From: Rotaria macrura | Lineage: Eukaryota > Rotifera > Eurotatoria > Philodinida > Philodinidae | NCBI GenBank assembly: GCA_900239685.1 | Contig: OENT01000198.1 | Coordinates: forward strand, 100,739-164,738 | Direction of reading: 5' to 3' | Length of the DNA stretch: 64,000 nt | Notes under the pieces: model-generated | Told to the model about the DNA's origin: nothing | Database searches by the model: none | Seen by the model: only the letters and a program-made list of their open reading frames with translations | Shown: positions 25,653 through 36,698 of the stretch, one piece after another | How the letters are laid out: each line of letters opens with the position of its first letter | Numbering within the stretch: the stretch's first letter is position 1 | Program-made: the position numbers and the translations under genes

Positions 25653-27673
25653 ATGTCGATACAATCAGTCGACACTATTGAATCTTCATCATCAACACCA
25701 GTTTTTGGTAGTTCAGTATCACAAGCCAAAACTCAACAAACAACAAATAGTGATCATGATGAAACTGAAAAATCAGTAACATCATCAGAACTGATTACTA
25801 ATGGACTCAACGACAAGACAGATAATAAAACTAATGATTCTGCAAATACAGGTACTACAGAAGCCGTTCCTGAGAATGTTGGTGTAAGTGAAACAGCTGA
25901 TGTACATGTGAATGGACAAAATGAAAAACCTACGGTTGAAGAGAATCTTTCAAGTGATGCAACAAGCAAAGATAATGCTTGCGTACCAGAAGAAGTAACT
26001 AGTGCAATATCAGAAGCGTTGTGTCCATCTGAAAATTTAAGTCAAAAGGTATCCATTCCGGCATCATCAGATGAAGCCACAGATACAGTAGCATCAACAA
26101 CTGTCGCACAGACTGACGCTGAAGCAGCACCAGCATCATCGACATCAATCGATATTGCCAAAGAAGATTTATTAACAACATCAGAAAACAATGTGGAAAA
26201 TGCATCGATTACGGTTCCATCTACTGAAACAAAATCAGCATCAAATGATGATGGTCCCGTACTACCGACAGCTTCAGAAGCAACTACTTCCGATGATTCT
26301 GCAACTCCAGAACGCAAAACCAAAGTAATAACACAATGTCTATGCTTTTCGAATACATTTTCTATTCAAATTTTCATGTATTAGTCTGCTCGCGTCAAAG
26401 TTAAACCATCTGCAGTGCCGATTTCACCAACACGTCATTCAACACGTGCTAGAAAACCTATTTCATCAACGAATGAAGATGAAAAAGAAACAACTGAAAC
26501 TATGGATCTTTCAACAAGTCAAAAAATACCACCAACATCACCAATACGTAAAAAAAGCCAACCTACAGTCAAAGATACCGCATCAACAGCACCTCGGCCT
26601 TCGTCAGCAGCAGGTAAATTCATTCTTATTTGTTTTTTGTTTTGAGATCTCTATTCTATAATACGTGTGCTACCACAAGCATCGCTTTTAGTATAATGCA
26701 TCTTCAACAGATATGAAAAAGCAGAAATCGTAACACAGTTGATAGTTTCATATCAGCCTGCTTTGTTGGCTTCTTCTTTTCTACAAGAGAGACCATATGA
26801 GATTTCGAAGGGTATACAAAATCATTGAAAAATTGAAATTGTTCGAAGAGAATGCATAACGGAAGTGTAATTACAGAGCTGGTTATGAAACTGTTCAATG
26901 TTGTCAAGTGCGACAAAAGCGCAAAGAATTTGTACTGATTTGACTGATTGAAAATGAAACATTCTACCGTTGATACATTCGAATAGACTGATAGTTTTTA
27001 CAGCTGAAAAGAAGCTTGTACGTACTCTCTTATCAAGAATCATATTTTCATTTTACAACAAGTACTGGCGAAGATCTTTAAAACTATGGAGATAGTCTAC
27101 ATAACTCATAAGTTGTTCGTACAAAGCCGACGTTTAGAAAATCTTTGATTTGTATCCGAGTAGTACTGTTAACAAGTCCATTCTAGAAAGTATATTTTCT
27201 TATGTACGTCGATTTTTTCCGTTCGTTTTCTTCTAGGTGGTATTTCAAGTGATGCAGGAAAAAAACGAACTGGTCATGCAGCCGCTCAATCTGATGTCGT
27301 AGAAGAAAAACATATGAAAGAAGATAAATCAAAGAAGCCGACGCCATCACCACGTGTTGCAACACGAACATCAACAAATACTGGACGAAAACGTGAAGCA
27401 TCACCACCACCCGTAGTTACTGCTTCGAAAAAGATAAAAGTGATACCAAAGGGTAAAAAATCGACGACGAAATCCAATGATCATGCAGAGCAAACACGTA
27501 CTATTGATATTCGGAAAAAAACTGAAGCAAAAGCAACAACTGCAAGCCATGACCATGATAATGTTAAAACATCATCTAAAAAGGTACGAACAAGTGGAAA
27601 TAGAAAGGCAGCAACATCGAAAACACCAGAACCAAGTGAAGCATACTTACGGAAATTGCGACCACGCAAATGA
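25653..27673 (+). CDS. charge-partitioned disordered protein (acidic N-terminus, basic C-terminus), chromatin-type candidate
   Basis: No known domain recognised. Three exons: 25653-26324, 26385-26613, 27237-27673; 445 residues. Exon 1 (224 residues) is almost entirely Ser/Thr/Ala/Glu/Asp/Asn with very few basic residues and no predicted order. From exon 2 the composition flips: Lys/Arg/Pro/Ser/Thr-rich with many SP/TP and PR/KR pairs, such as ISPTRHSTRARKPISS, PTSPIRKKSQP and KKPTPSPRVATRT, and a basic C-terminus ending LRKLRPRK. SPxK/TPxR motifs and Lys/Ala-rich tails are typical of linker-histone-like or HMGN-like DNA/nucleosome-binding tails, so nuclear localisation is likely. The exact role is unknown; a histone chaperone, a chromatin protector or a nucleolar protein would all fit. 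The second intron (623 bp) is long for this window. Confidence 0.75.
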
Positions 27674-29097
27674 AAATAGAGACCTAAGAGAAAAAGATGC
27701 ATGCATACATTCACCTTTGCTTTTTTTTCTTCTGCTTCTTTTATATGTATATGTTGATTTCTTTTGTTTTTTCTCTCTCTCTCTAATCTAGTTGCGTATC
27801 GATTTTTTGTCAAAGTCAATTCTGTGACTTATGTCTTGAATTTTGTCAGTGGAAGTTTTTCATTTTCTTGAATATTTATATTTCAATTACCTATATTACA
27901 AGAAAACAAAAAGCAAAAAAAATACTCTGTGTGTGTTTTTAGTTGTATCCCTTTATCTTTTAGCTAGAAGCGTATATATGTATGAATATGTTTTCTCTCC
28001 TTCTTGTCTTTTTACTTTGTCAATTGCTAGATTGTTTCTCTTTACTGTGTTTAGCCATTATGTTTATTTGGTACTTCTTCAGATCAACGATACCTTTCAT
28101 CGTGTTGTTAGTGTGAATAAGAGGAAAAGAAAAAAAAAACATTGATCACCTCATTTCGTTCACTCAATAAAAGAAGACGATCAACTCAAAAAGATAAAAT
28201 CTATGTAGGGGATTGATGAGATCTCAAAACTAGTAGGAAGCGATTATTCAAAAAGATTACTTGCATTTCTCTCGATTCATTGGATCATTTAAAATAGTGT
28301 ATTCTTCATCATTCTTTCAGTGTGTTTAAAATATTCATATTTCAAATGAATTAGATAGAATGATGGAAACGGTAACTTGTTTTTGTCAAACGTTCAGTTT
28401 ATTGACTATGTATCTAACTGAACTACGTCGATAAAAAGAACTATAACTTGTACATAGGTGTTTGTGAAAAATGGAATTGAAATTATCACGAGAATAAATT
28501 CTCTCATTCTACATATGAAAGTTCATCTTTTTCAGGTCACCGACTTGTAATAATAAAAAAAAAACTATTGGATTTAAAGGCAAAAAGCAGAGGTTACAAC
28601 GGTACTACCTTCCTGATGTTTTTAGTTGTCCTGGTTTTTCAAGATTTATCTCTATACGAAGCTCTTATAAATTGTCATGACATGCTATTTGACTATTCGA
28701 AATGCTGCTTAAAACCTTCACGGAAATATCTATAGAATATTTTTCACTTATTTCAATCATGTTTTTATCATCAATTTTAAATATTCTATGATTTCCAATC
28801 AATTGATTTTTGAAAATGACAATTTTATCATTAACGATTATCACAAATAATTCAAAGTGACCAATACCTTATAGCTTTCGACCCACATAAGTTGACATCA
28901 AGTATTGTACTCTCTTATGCTAGCATTTGAATTGATTTACTGAATTCTTGTTATTAACACTTTTATTGGTGTATAGAATGAATCTCTTTTTCTTATCGCT
29001 TGTTTTCAACGTTAGCAGTTCGTTTTCATTAACAACATATGAGCAATTCAAACTATATTTTTGTTTGCATCATTTGAATGAATTTGTTGATGATATA

Positions 29098-29662
29098 CAG
29101 TGGGTAAAATAATTATTCGGACACGTTTATTTTCATTCTTTTTTTCTGCTTCCGTAAAAGCTGTAACGAATCTAAAAAGTGATTCTAGCAGAGAAAATCG
29201 TTTCCGACAAGAATATAAAGGAATAAAAATTATACTCCGGTTTTTAACGATGGGGTCTCCAGAAAACCAAAACCCTAAATTTTCTGAAACTCGAACGTGC
29301 GAATATAACTTTGTTAAGATTACATAGAAACATAGAGCAAACAATCCTCTACAAAATGAGACGTCTCCGAGGTCTCTGCNGCAGAGACCTCGGAGACGTC
29401 TCATTTTGTAGAGGATTGTTTGCTCTATGTTTCTATGTAAACTAAACAAAGTTGTATTCGCACGTTCGAGTTTCAGAAAATTTAGGGTTTTGGTTTTCTG
29501 GAGACCCCATCGTTAAAAACGGGAGTATAATTTTTATTCCTTTATATTCTTGTCGGAAACGATTTTCTCTACTAGAATCACTTTTTAGATTCGTTATAGC
29601 TTTTACGGAAGCAGAAAAAAAGAATGAAAATAAACGTGTCCGAATAATTATTTTACCCACTG
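29098..29662. mobile_element. Tc1/mariner-type foldback (MITE-like) element
   Basis: Two 282-base arms in inverted orientation (29098-29379 and 29381-29662) meet at a single N at 29380. The arms differ by about six substitutions and no indels. The ends read CAGTGGGTAAAATAATTATT outward and are flanked by TA on both sides (29096-29097 and 29663-29664). CAGT ends, a TA target and a TATTCGGACACG-like block are classic of Tc1/mariner terminal inverted repeats. No transposase frame is present, so it is non-autonomous. The open frames within the arms are mirror images of each other and are not genes. Confidence 0.8.
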
Positions 29663-31926
29663 TATATGTAGCTCTGAATGCAATTAAAATGAAAATTCCC
29701 GAAATTTAATCCAATTAAACTCGTGTATGAGTCAATAACTTCAATTAGAGTATTTCTGCCGTTGCCTGAAACGTCTAAAACCAGGAACTCTTTTATCAGG
29801 TGAATATTCATAAAATGTTAGGTGTATATAGGGGAAGAGCGGGCGTGCTACGATGAAATCATTCGAATGCCGAAAAAGTGAATATAAAATTTTCAAGATG
29901 ATGAGAAAGCAGACTTTGATTTTTCATTTGAAGATATTTTCTGTATTAAAAATTAGATTTTTACTCAAGAAAAAGTGAGTGACCAAGAAGTTACACCGAA
30001 ACTCGAAATTTCTATTGCAAAAAAGGATATTATACTGATTTTGATGAACTATCAATGAATTACTTACTTTGGTGAAATTTTCGTGTGGAGTAATACTAAT
30101 GTAGATTAAGTCTTATAATGTCCTGATATTTATTGAAATTACAATAGTCTTTTCCAAAAGCATGTGCGCTTTCTATATTTTCCTGATTTTTCGACATAGA
30201 CAGCAGCGGCCCCTGGAATAGATCTTTAAGGATAAATCTCACATAAATGTGTTAAACGAAGTTATAAAATATGACGTAATGATATGTCGCTTATTTTATT
30301 CCACATCCCGCCCTGTGTTATTTGAAAGATGGCTCGTGCCATGGAAATTGACAGCGATGCATTTGTGGAAAAGAAATACAATCAGAATTGTCAAGTTGGT
30401 GTTCAACTATAGTATTTAGAAAAGGATCCATCGAAATTTCTAGTGAACGTTTCACTAGTTTCGAGCATGGATAAAATGCAATAAAATGAATTCTGATCTA
30501 TCTAGAATTTAATTTTTCGGGTATCCTAATGATTACATCGATGAATGTCGCTCTTGCAATGTAGATACGAACGATCAGAATACACTTGAATTGTTATGCT
30601 GATGAAAATAATGTAAGAATTATTTGGTGAATTTTGCCTATTGTACCGATGTTGGTCGGTGCGTCAAGCATGGAAAATATGCTAGTGATAGTAAAAATAA
30701 AGGGCACAGCTCTTATGAGTTAACATCGGTCAAAGTGAGACTCTCGTTACGTTAAAATTATGTTGGATCAGCTATTTGAAAACTATGCTTTATAAAGTTT
30801 TGTTCGCGTAAAGCAAGTGCATTATTTAGTAGCATAACAAGTGTGACGAGACTCTTTTTGCTATGCATTATGGTCTCTTCTCTGACATCGGTTATCCATT
30901 CTTGGTTTTGCCCTGTTTTGAGATTTTACCTTTCTCTTTGTCTTATTATCAAATAATATCTAGAAACATTGCTTCAATTCAATCGATTTATTTATTATAC
31001 TTTATCACTGTTGCAGATATAAAAATGCACGCCATCTATGATTGTTTTAACTTTTATTTGTCATTGAATGAACAAGATGAGCCCATGGAAAATGTTTTTC
31101 TTTCCTCTTCTAACTACTACGACCAATAAGGTGTAAGAGTATCACTCGCTCGCTCATCTCGTTGTCGTCGTCTGTGCTTGCTTTGACGAAGAATCTGATT
31201 TCTCATTGGCGGTTCTTCCATTATTGAACAGGGCAATTCGGACGCTCTTTTTCGAAGTCTCTTCTACCCTGATCGATGCATTACTGTCGGATGATGGCAC
31301 ACATAGATTTGATACAGATTTGCTTTTGCCTATATTTTACCCTTCTCTAGATAGAGTTTAAGATATAGGAAAAATGGATACATTTTGAGAGCAATTACCC
31401 TTACAACAAAAGAAAAAAGAATCGATTAATGGTTGAGAATATCACTATCAAAAGAGTTAGAATCTTGGAAATGATACATGAGTAAATGAGTTTCTATCGA
31501 TAAAACGAGAAATACAACCATTCAAAAACATGCTGAGAATCAATTTGAAAAATTAAACCTTTGCAAGATTTATAATGATAGTGAAATTAATTTTTCTCTG
31601 TAAATAGCTCGATTAAGTATTACAGAAATGATCAGAATATTTATTGATATGGTGTTTTATTTTAAAAGCTGTAAGAAAACATTTTTACGATACCTAAAAA
31701 AAGAACACACTCTTCTAGTAAATCATTTTTGTCACGAGGTCATTATTCGATTAATCCATATAAGAACATCGTTTTTCTTTGAAATGCCACTCTGACTAGA
31801 TCGAAAGCTGTAATTGCAAGACAATGAATTAATTCTATACATTATGATAGTCCTATTGTTGTCCAAAGCAATTGAAAAGAAAATAGTATATGTTTTAGTC
31901 AAAAATTGCTATGTTCCATATTCTTT

Positions 31927-31958
31927 AGGTTGCCATTTGATTTCCAAGAAAGATACCG
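31927..31958 (+). promoter_or_regulatory. candidate (trans-)splice acceptor before METTL4
   Basis: TTCTTTAG ends at 31928, 30 bases before the METTL4 ATG, with no clear upstream coding exon. It could accept a spliced leader or belong to an untranslated first exon. Confidence 0.4.
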
Positions 31959-34900
31959 ATGATTCACTGCCACGACGACAAGCAAATTTTCATTATTGAT
32001 CAATACGTGTATTTGAGTCATGTATATGCAAGTACAAAAGACTGGAGAAATTCTATTAATGCAGACAGTCGAAAAAATCTGGCATGGCGCAAAGATTTAT
32101 TTTATGTCGAACGACCCTTTCGAGTAAAAGTTGTCGAACAAGTGCAAGAGAAGAAGAAGAAGAAGAAGAAAAATACGGTATGCAGAATCTTGACGAGTAG
32201 AAACTAATTGAATCGTTTTTTCATGTCTATTAGTTGTCAAATAGTCAAAGTTCTTGTAAGCATAAAAGATCTGAGAGATATTTAGGCGAACAGGAGATCG
32301 TAGATATTTGAAGCTATGCATTTTGTCTTTGCTCTCTAAAAATGGATTGAAATTGTCTCTACGATATTTAATCTTGTAGTTATTTGGTTGAATTTTTTTA
32401 GCATAGTATTAGTAAACAAAACAGATTACTCACAAACAAGAGATCCCAGTATCAAGACTTCACAGAAACAGATCTGACATATTGATTTTCTAAAGATTCT
32501 CAAACGATCGATAAGTTTTCTTGTAAACGAAATCGTCACGATTGAAGAATGGGTGACTGACAACACATAAAGTGTTTTCAGTATGCTCATTAATAATTGA
32601 AGTGCATATATAACGTACTGAAAGTCGTTTATATGCTATTTATACATCTCTAGAAGATCGATTCGTGACTTCCTGCTAAACCATATGATTTCAGTAGTAT
32701 GATTCATATAGAAATCGAATTCAATTTTACCATAAGCATACTTCTAGTTTGAGCCTGAGCTCTTAAATAATAATAAGTTTTTGCTTTATATCGATTGTAT
32801 TTACTTTATTAATTAAAAGTATTGCTCAGATGATTTCATTGATAATCTTGAAGTAGTCAACTCATAGCCTGCTGTTTCTTTTAGAAAAAAACTCATTGCA
32901 TTGATTCCGAGTCCTAGAAACTATTCATCAGCTATTTTTGTTTTCATGCTGAAGTAATGAGAAATGGTTGAAATTTTCAGAATCATTCTGTTAATTTTTA
33001 ACACAACATGAATTGAAATTTTTATTGCATATGAATTAAAAGATTTTAAAACATTTCATAGAATGTTGTCACATATAACAATAAGAATGTCTCGTATACG
33101 TCATGCAATTAGTAACAAAAGATAAGAAAAGTTTTGTTTTCTTTTAATTACATAACTTGAGATAACAAATTGTTTGTACTATATATTTATTCATTTTTAT
33201 TTGTTAAGACTAATATGATTAGAATTTGTCCTTTTCACACTCACCTTTATTTTTGTATAGTCGAAAGTTCGATAGTTTCATTTCACATCACTAAAACTCT
33301 GACTATAAATAAACGTATAATATTTTAGAAACGGAGTTACGATGAAGCATTTGATGAATCTCAACATGATTTAATATCGAAAGTAAATAAATCTTAATAA
33401 AATAATTCTTCTGTCAATGATAATTATTCTTAATAGCTTGACAAAGCCGTGAAATTTTGTCAAAATAAATTAGCATTAATCAACGATGTATTATTGAATC
33501 AAGCTGAACATGCATTTGACAGTATACCTTTTGCTAATATTGCTACTCAACAATGTGATCGTGTGACACACATCCAAAACATTTTGCTGACAGGTAATGA
33601 TGCATTCAATAGAGATACAAACATAAACTCAATCAATCAATTTCAATAGATTATTTTCTTCGTGCAACAAAATTAGGCATACAAACGAATATTCTCTATA
33701 CACATGATAGAACTCATTCAAGTATAGTTGATACTGCCGTTGCTGGACAAATTGTATTACCAGCAAATTGTCGATTTTTATGGTCTGATATGAAAAATTC
33801 CAAGTTACTTGTAAGTGGTGAGCAAATTATTTTGTGTTTTTTTCACTTCTTCTTTCAACAATCAAATATGAAATATTTTCTCTTTTGAAGAAGGAACAAA
33901 ATATTCATTTATCGTATTGGATCCACCATGGTTAAATAAGAGTGTTCGCCGAAAACGTCCGTATAATTGGTCAGATTTTAGTGACATACAAAACTTGCCT
34001 ATTGAACATTTAATTAATCGTAAACAATCATCATTGATATGTTGTTGGTCAACTAACTGTAATCGAATTGAAGAATTCATTAAAAATGATTTATTTAACA
34101 AATGGAATTGTCAATATTTAACAACATGGTATTGGTTGAAGGTACACTAGAATTTGCATATTAGAAAAGAAGAACTCGTACAAGATTTGTTTTATATTTC
34201 AAGGTGACTAGATCCGGTGAACCCATACTTGACTTAACATCCATGGATAAAAAATCTTATGAAACATTGATACTTGGATACACAGGAGATGATGATCGAT
34301 TTGCTTCGTTGAAAGATACAACAAATATTATATGCAGTGTATGAATTTCAACTAATTAGTAGTTCTTTTTAGCTAATTTTTGAAACACTTTCTAAAAGAA
34401 ATACTTAGGCGAATAATTGGAACTGTAGGTAATGTGTGCGTAATTCAAAGTTTTCACAAATTAAATTTTAGCTTCAACGCATATCATTATATTTGCTTTT
34501 CCACGCTGATCATGATATGTGTTGAAGCAAAAATTTAATTTGTGGAAACTTTGAATTACGCACAGATTACTCATTCGCTAGACACGCTCTTTATATTCGA
34601 ACAGATACCATCTGTTTAAACTACTATTCTCGGATGTTATCTCATATGCTTCTTCACTAAATTTAGAATGCATTAAATATAATGTCTCGGCAAAGGTACT
34701 AGATCTTGATGAGACAATATTGAATCTTAAAACATCGGTGAATATTTCATTTTATTGAAAATTCAAGATCATTTCATAATATTTATCTACGAGTTCTTAT
34801 AGTAGTGTAGTCAAAATAAAATGTTAGAAAAGGTCGAGATCAGCTCTCGTATGCAAGACATATTTTATATGTTTATATATGAAATAGAATAAAATTTACA

Positions 34901-35330
34901 ATTTGAATGTATTCTGACCACGTAAAACTTGTGACGAACGTTGTTCTAAAGTGTTTGAACTAAATTGATCGTTCATTGTCATTAGTAATAAAAATCGAAT
35001 CATTCTTCACGTTTAAATTCTTTATGTGATCACTCGTACAGTTGTTCGTTTTTATTTTTAGGTTCCTGCATTAATTCATTCAACCAAACCAGCCCTACAT
35101 TTATTGTTTCAAAATTTAATACATTTTCCTAATAATGAAATTGATCATTGTTTAGAATTCTATGCTAGAAATTTATTACCTAATTTTACATCCATAGGAA
35201 ATGAAGTAAAATGATATAGAATCATTTTTTTTCCTCATCATATGATTTTGTTTTCTTTGTTTATCTTCTTTTGTTTTTATAGGTTTTGAAACATCAAACT
35301 CTTGATTTATTTGAAGAATTGAACGTATAA
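31959..35330 (+). CDS. METTL4: METTL4-type MT-A70 adenine N6-methyltransferase
   Basis: Predicted S-adenosylmethionine-dependent adenine N6-methyltransferase of the MT-A70 family. Eight exons: 31959-32177, 33329-33382, 33437-33593, 33659-33817, 33891-34141, 34204-34338, 35062-35205, 35283-35330; 388 residues (human METTL4 is longer, about 470). The catalytic DPPW motif is at about 207-210 in FIVLDPPWLNKSVRRKRPYN. It is followed by family-typical TTWYWLKVTRSGEP, SYETLILGY, HSTKPALHLL, EFYARNLLPNFTSIGNEVLK, matching METTL4 rather than METTL3/14. The N-terminal helix (FIIDQYVYLSHVY) also fits. Exon 1 ends in an AAG-repeat poly-Lys tract that may aid nuclear import or be a microsatellite expansion. 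METTL4 proteins have been linked to 6mA in DNA (including mtDNA) and to U2 snRNA m6Am. Its stop lies 48 bp before the CDIPT start. Confidence 0.92.
34429..34570. repeat. imperfect hairpin in METTL4 intron 6
   Basis: Arms of about 59 bases (34429-34487 and 34512-34570) are inverted copies with about five mismatches around a loop of some 24 bases; the shared core is TGCGTAATTCAAAGTTT. It lies in the largest downstream intron (34339-35061). It could be a short foldback element or an intronic RNA hairpin. Confidence 0.75.
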
Positions 35331-35350
35331 ATAATCTACATCGATCTATA

Positions 35351-35378
35351 TTTTGATTTCAGATATATTTGTCAAACA
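35351..35378 (+). promoter_or_regulatory. candidate trans-splice acceptor before CDIPT
   Basis: A pyrimidine-biased TTTTGATTTCAG ends at 35362, 16 bases before the CDIPT ATG and only 32 bases after the METTL4 stop. There is no room for a promoter and untranslated exon with its own donor, so a spliced leader is the simplest explanation. Confidence 0.55.
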
Positions 35379-36433
35379 ATGGCAACTAATACAAATCCAA
35401 CAGTGAAAAAAGTTGCAGCTGAAACACAAACAATCGACTCGTTAGAAGCTTTACTGAAAACAAACAATATTTTTCTATTTATACCAAACATTATTGGTAG
35501 GAAGAAGAATAATAGTTAGAAATATTCCTTATTGAACATTTGTTGTTGTTTTTTTGTTCTTAGGCTATGTACGGGTTTTTCTATCGATTGCTTCATTTTA
35601 TTTTATGCCATCGCATCCGAAAATAACCATATTCTGTTATTTAACAAGCGAATTGCTTGATGCACTTGATGGTCATGCTGCTCGTGCACTTGGGCAAAGT
35701 AAGTTTTTTTTTTCAATAGAACCGTAAAATCGAATAACATTCTAAATCATTAAAATTTAGGTACAAAATTTGGCGCAATGTTCGATATGCTTATTGATCG
35801 ATGTTCAACAATGTGTTTATGCTTTGTTTTGGCAATGTTTTATCCAAAATGGGCACTTTTCTTTCAACTTTGGGCTGCCATTGATGTTGCTAGTCATTGG
35901 CTTCATTTACATGCGTAAATATCTACACATATATTTCTGATAATTGAGTTTTCCGTATTCATTCAAATTTTTCTAGAGCTACAGTTAAAGGCTCAGAAAG
36001 TCATAAAAAAATCGATCTTTCCGGTAATCCTATTCTTCGTCTTTACTATACATCACGTGTAAGACTCCTATTTGACATAATCTATGAATTCGTGTATTCT
36101 ATTTTGTTTTTTGGTTTAATAGAAAGTTCTTTTTACGATGTGTGCAGGAAATGAACTTTGGTTTTCAATGATTTACATGCTTCATTTTGGTGAAGGTCCA
36201 GCAGGTAGCTAATAGAAAAATTTTTTTTTTCAAATAAGTTTTGTTCTTCTTTATGAATTCTAGTTGTCAACTTTGGCAGTTATGCAATCGGTCTTTGGCG
36301 TTTCATTCTTTATATTGTTACACCAATTATGATTGCCAAACAAATAATCAGTTTAATTCATCTCTATACAGCTTCACTTGACATGGCTGCTATAGATGAA
36401 GCTGAACGAGCAAGCAAAACCAAAAAGAATTAA
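35379..36433 (+). CDS. CDIPT: phosphatidylinositol synthase (CDP-diacylglycerol-inositol 3-phosphatidyltransferase)
   Basis: Joins CDP-diacylglycerol and myo-inositol to make phosphatidylinositol, in ER-type membranes. Six exons: 35379-35496, 35564-35698, 35761-35914, 35977-36058, 36123-36204, 36264-36433; 246 residues, close to the usual 210-220 plus a short N-terminal extension. The CDP-alcohol phosphatidyltransferase signature D-x2-DG-x2-AR-x8-G-x3-D-x3-D is exact at about 72-97 (DALDGHAAR, then GAMFDMLIDR). Typical PI synthase segments follow: ATVKGSESHKKIDLSGNPIL and YTSRKVLFTMCAGNELW. Several hydrophobic spans (FLSIASFYF, CLCFVLAMFYP, FILYIVTPIMIAKQIISLI) fit a multi-pass membrane enzyme. 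The C-terminus is lysine-rich (SKTKKN), compatible with ER retention by a dilysine-like signal. Confidence 0.95.
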
Positions 36434-36679
36434 TTTGACAGAAATTTTACTTTCACGATAACTAACTATTCGTAACTTAAGTATTGTCAGCTAGTCATTT
36501 ATTTCTTATTAAAGAAAAACAAAATAATATCAAATATCCTTCAGTATTGATGGATATTTTCTTTTTAAACGTTGTTCTTGTGTGTGTGTGTGTGTTTCTG
36601 AATTTTACTCATTGTCTTATTTCATTCTTACATAAATATATATATATATATATAACTATAGCTGTATGTATATATGTTT

Positions 36680-36698
36680 TGTTCTCTGTGTATACTAG
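36680..36698 (+). promoter_or_regulatory. candidate trans-splice acceptor before IARS2
   Basis: TTCTCTGTGTATACTAG ends at 36698, so the AG directly abuts the IARS2 ATG at 36699. This gives a zero-length leader if trans-splicing occurs here. Confidence 0.45.

Larger units (their letters stand above)
27674..31958. other. intergenic region containing a foldback element
   Basis: No gene recognised over 4.3 kb apart from the inverted-repeat element at 29098-29662. A GC-richer patch around 29830-30420 contains a short frame from ATG 30330 (MARAMEIDSDAFVEKKY, then stop after 24 codons) that could be a relic of coding DNA, but it is too short to call. Confidence 0.5.

Noticed and set aside
26042..26323. 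93-codon minus frame
   Set aside because: Antisense shadow of the low-complexity first exon of the acidic/basic protein.
29048..29709. Similar open frames on both strands
   Set aside because: Mirror-image frames in the arms of an inverted-repeat element; no transposase similarity.
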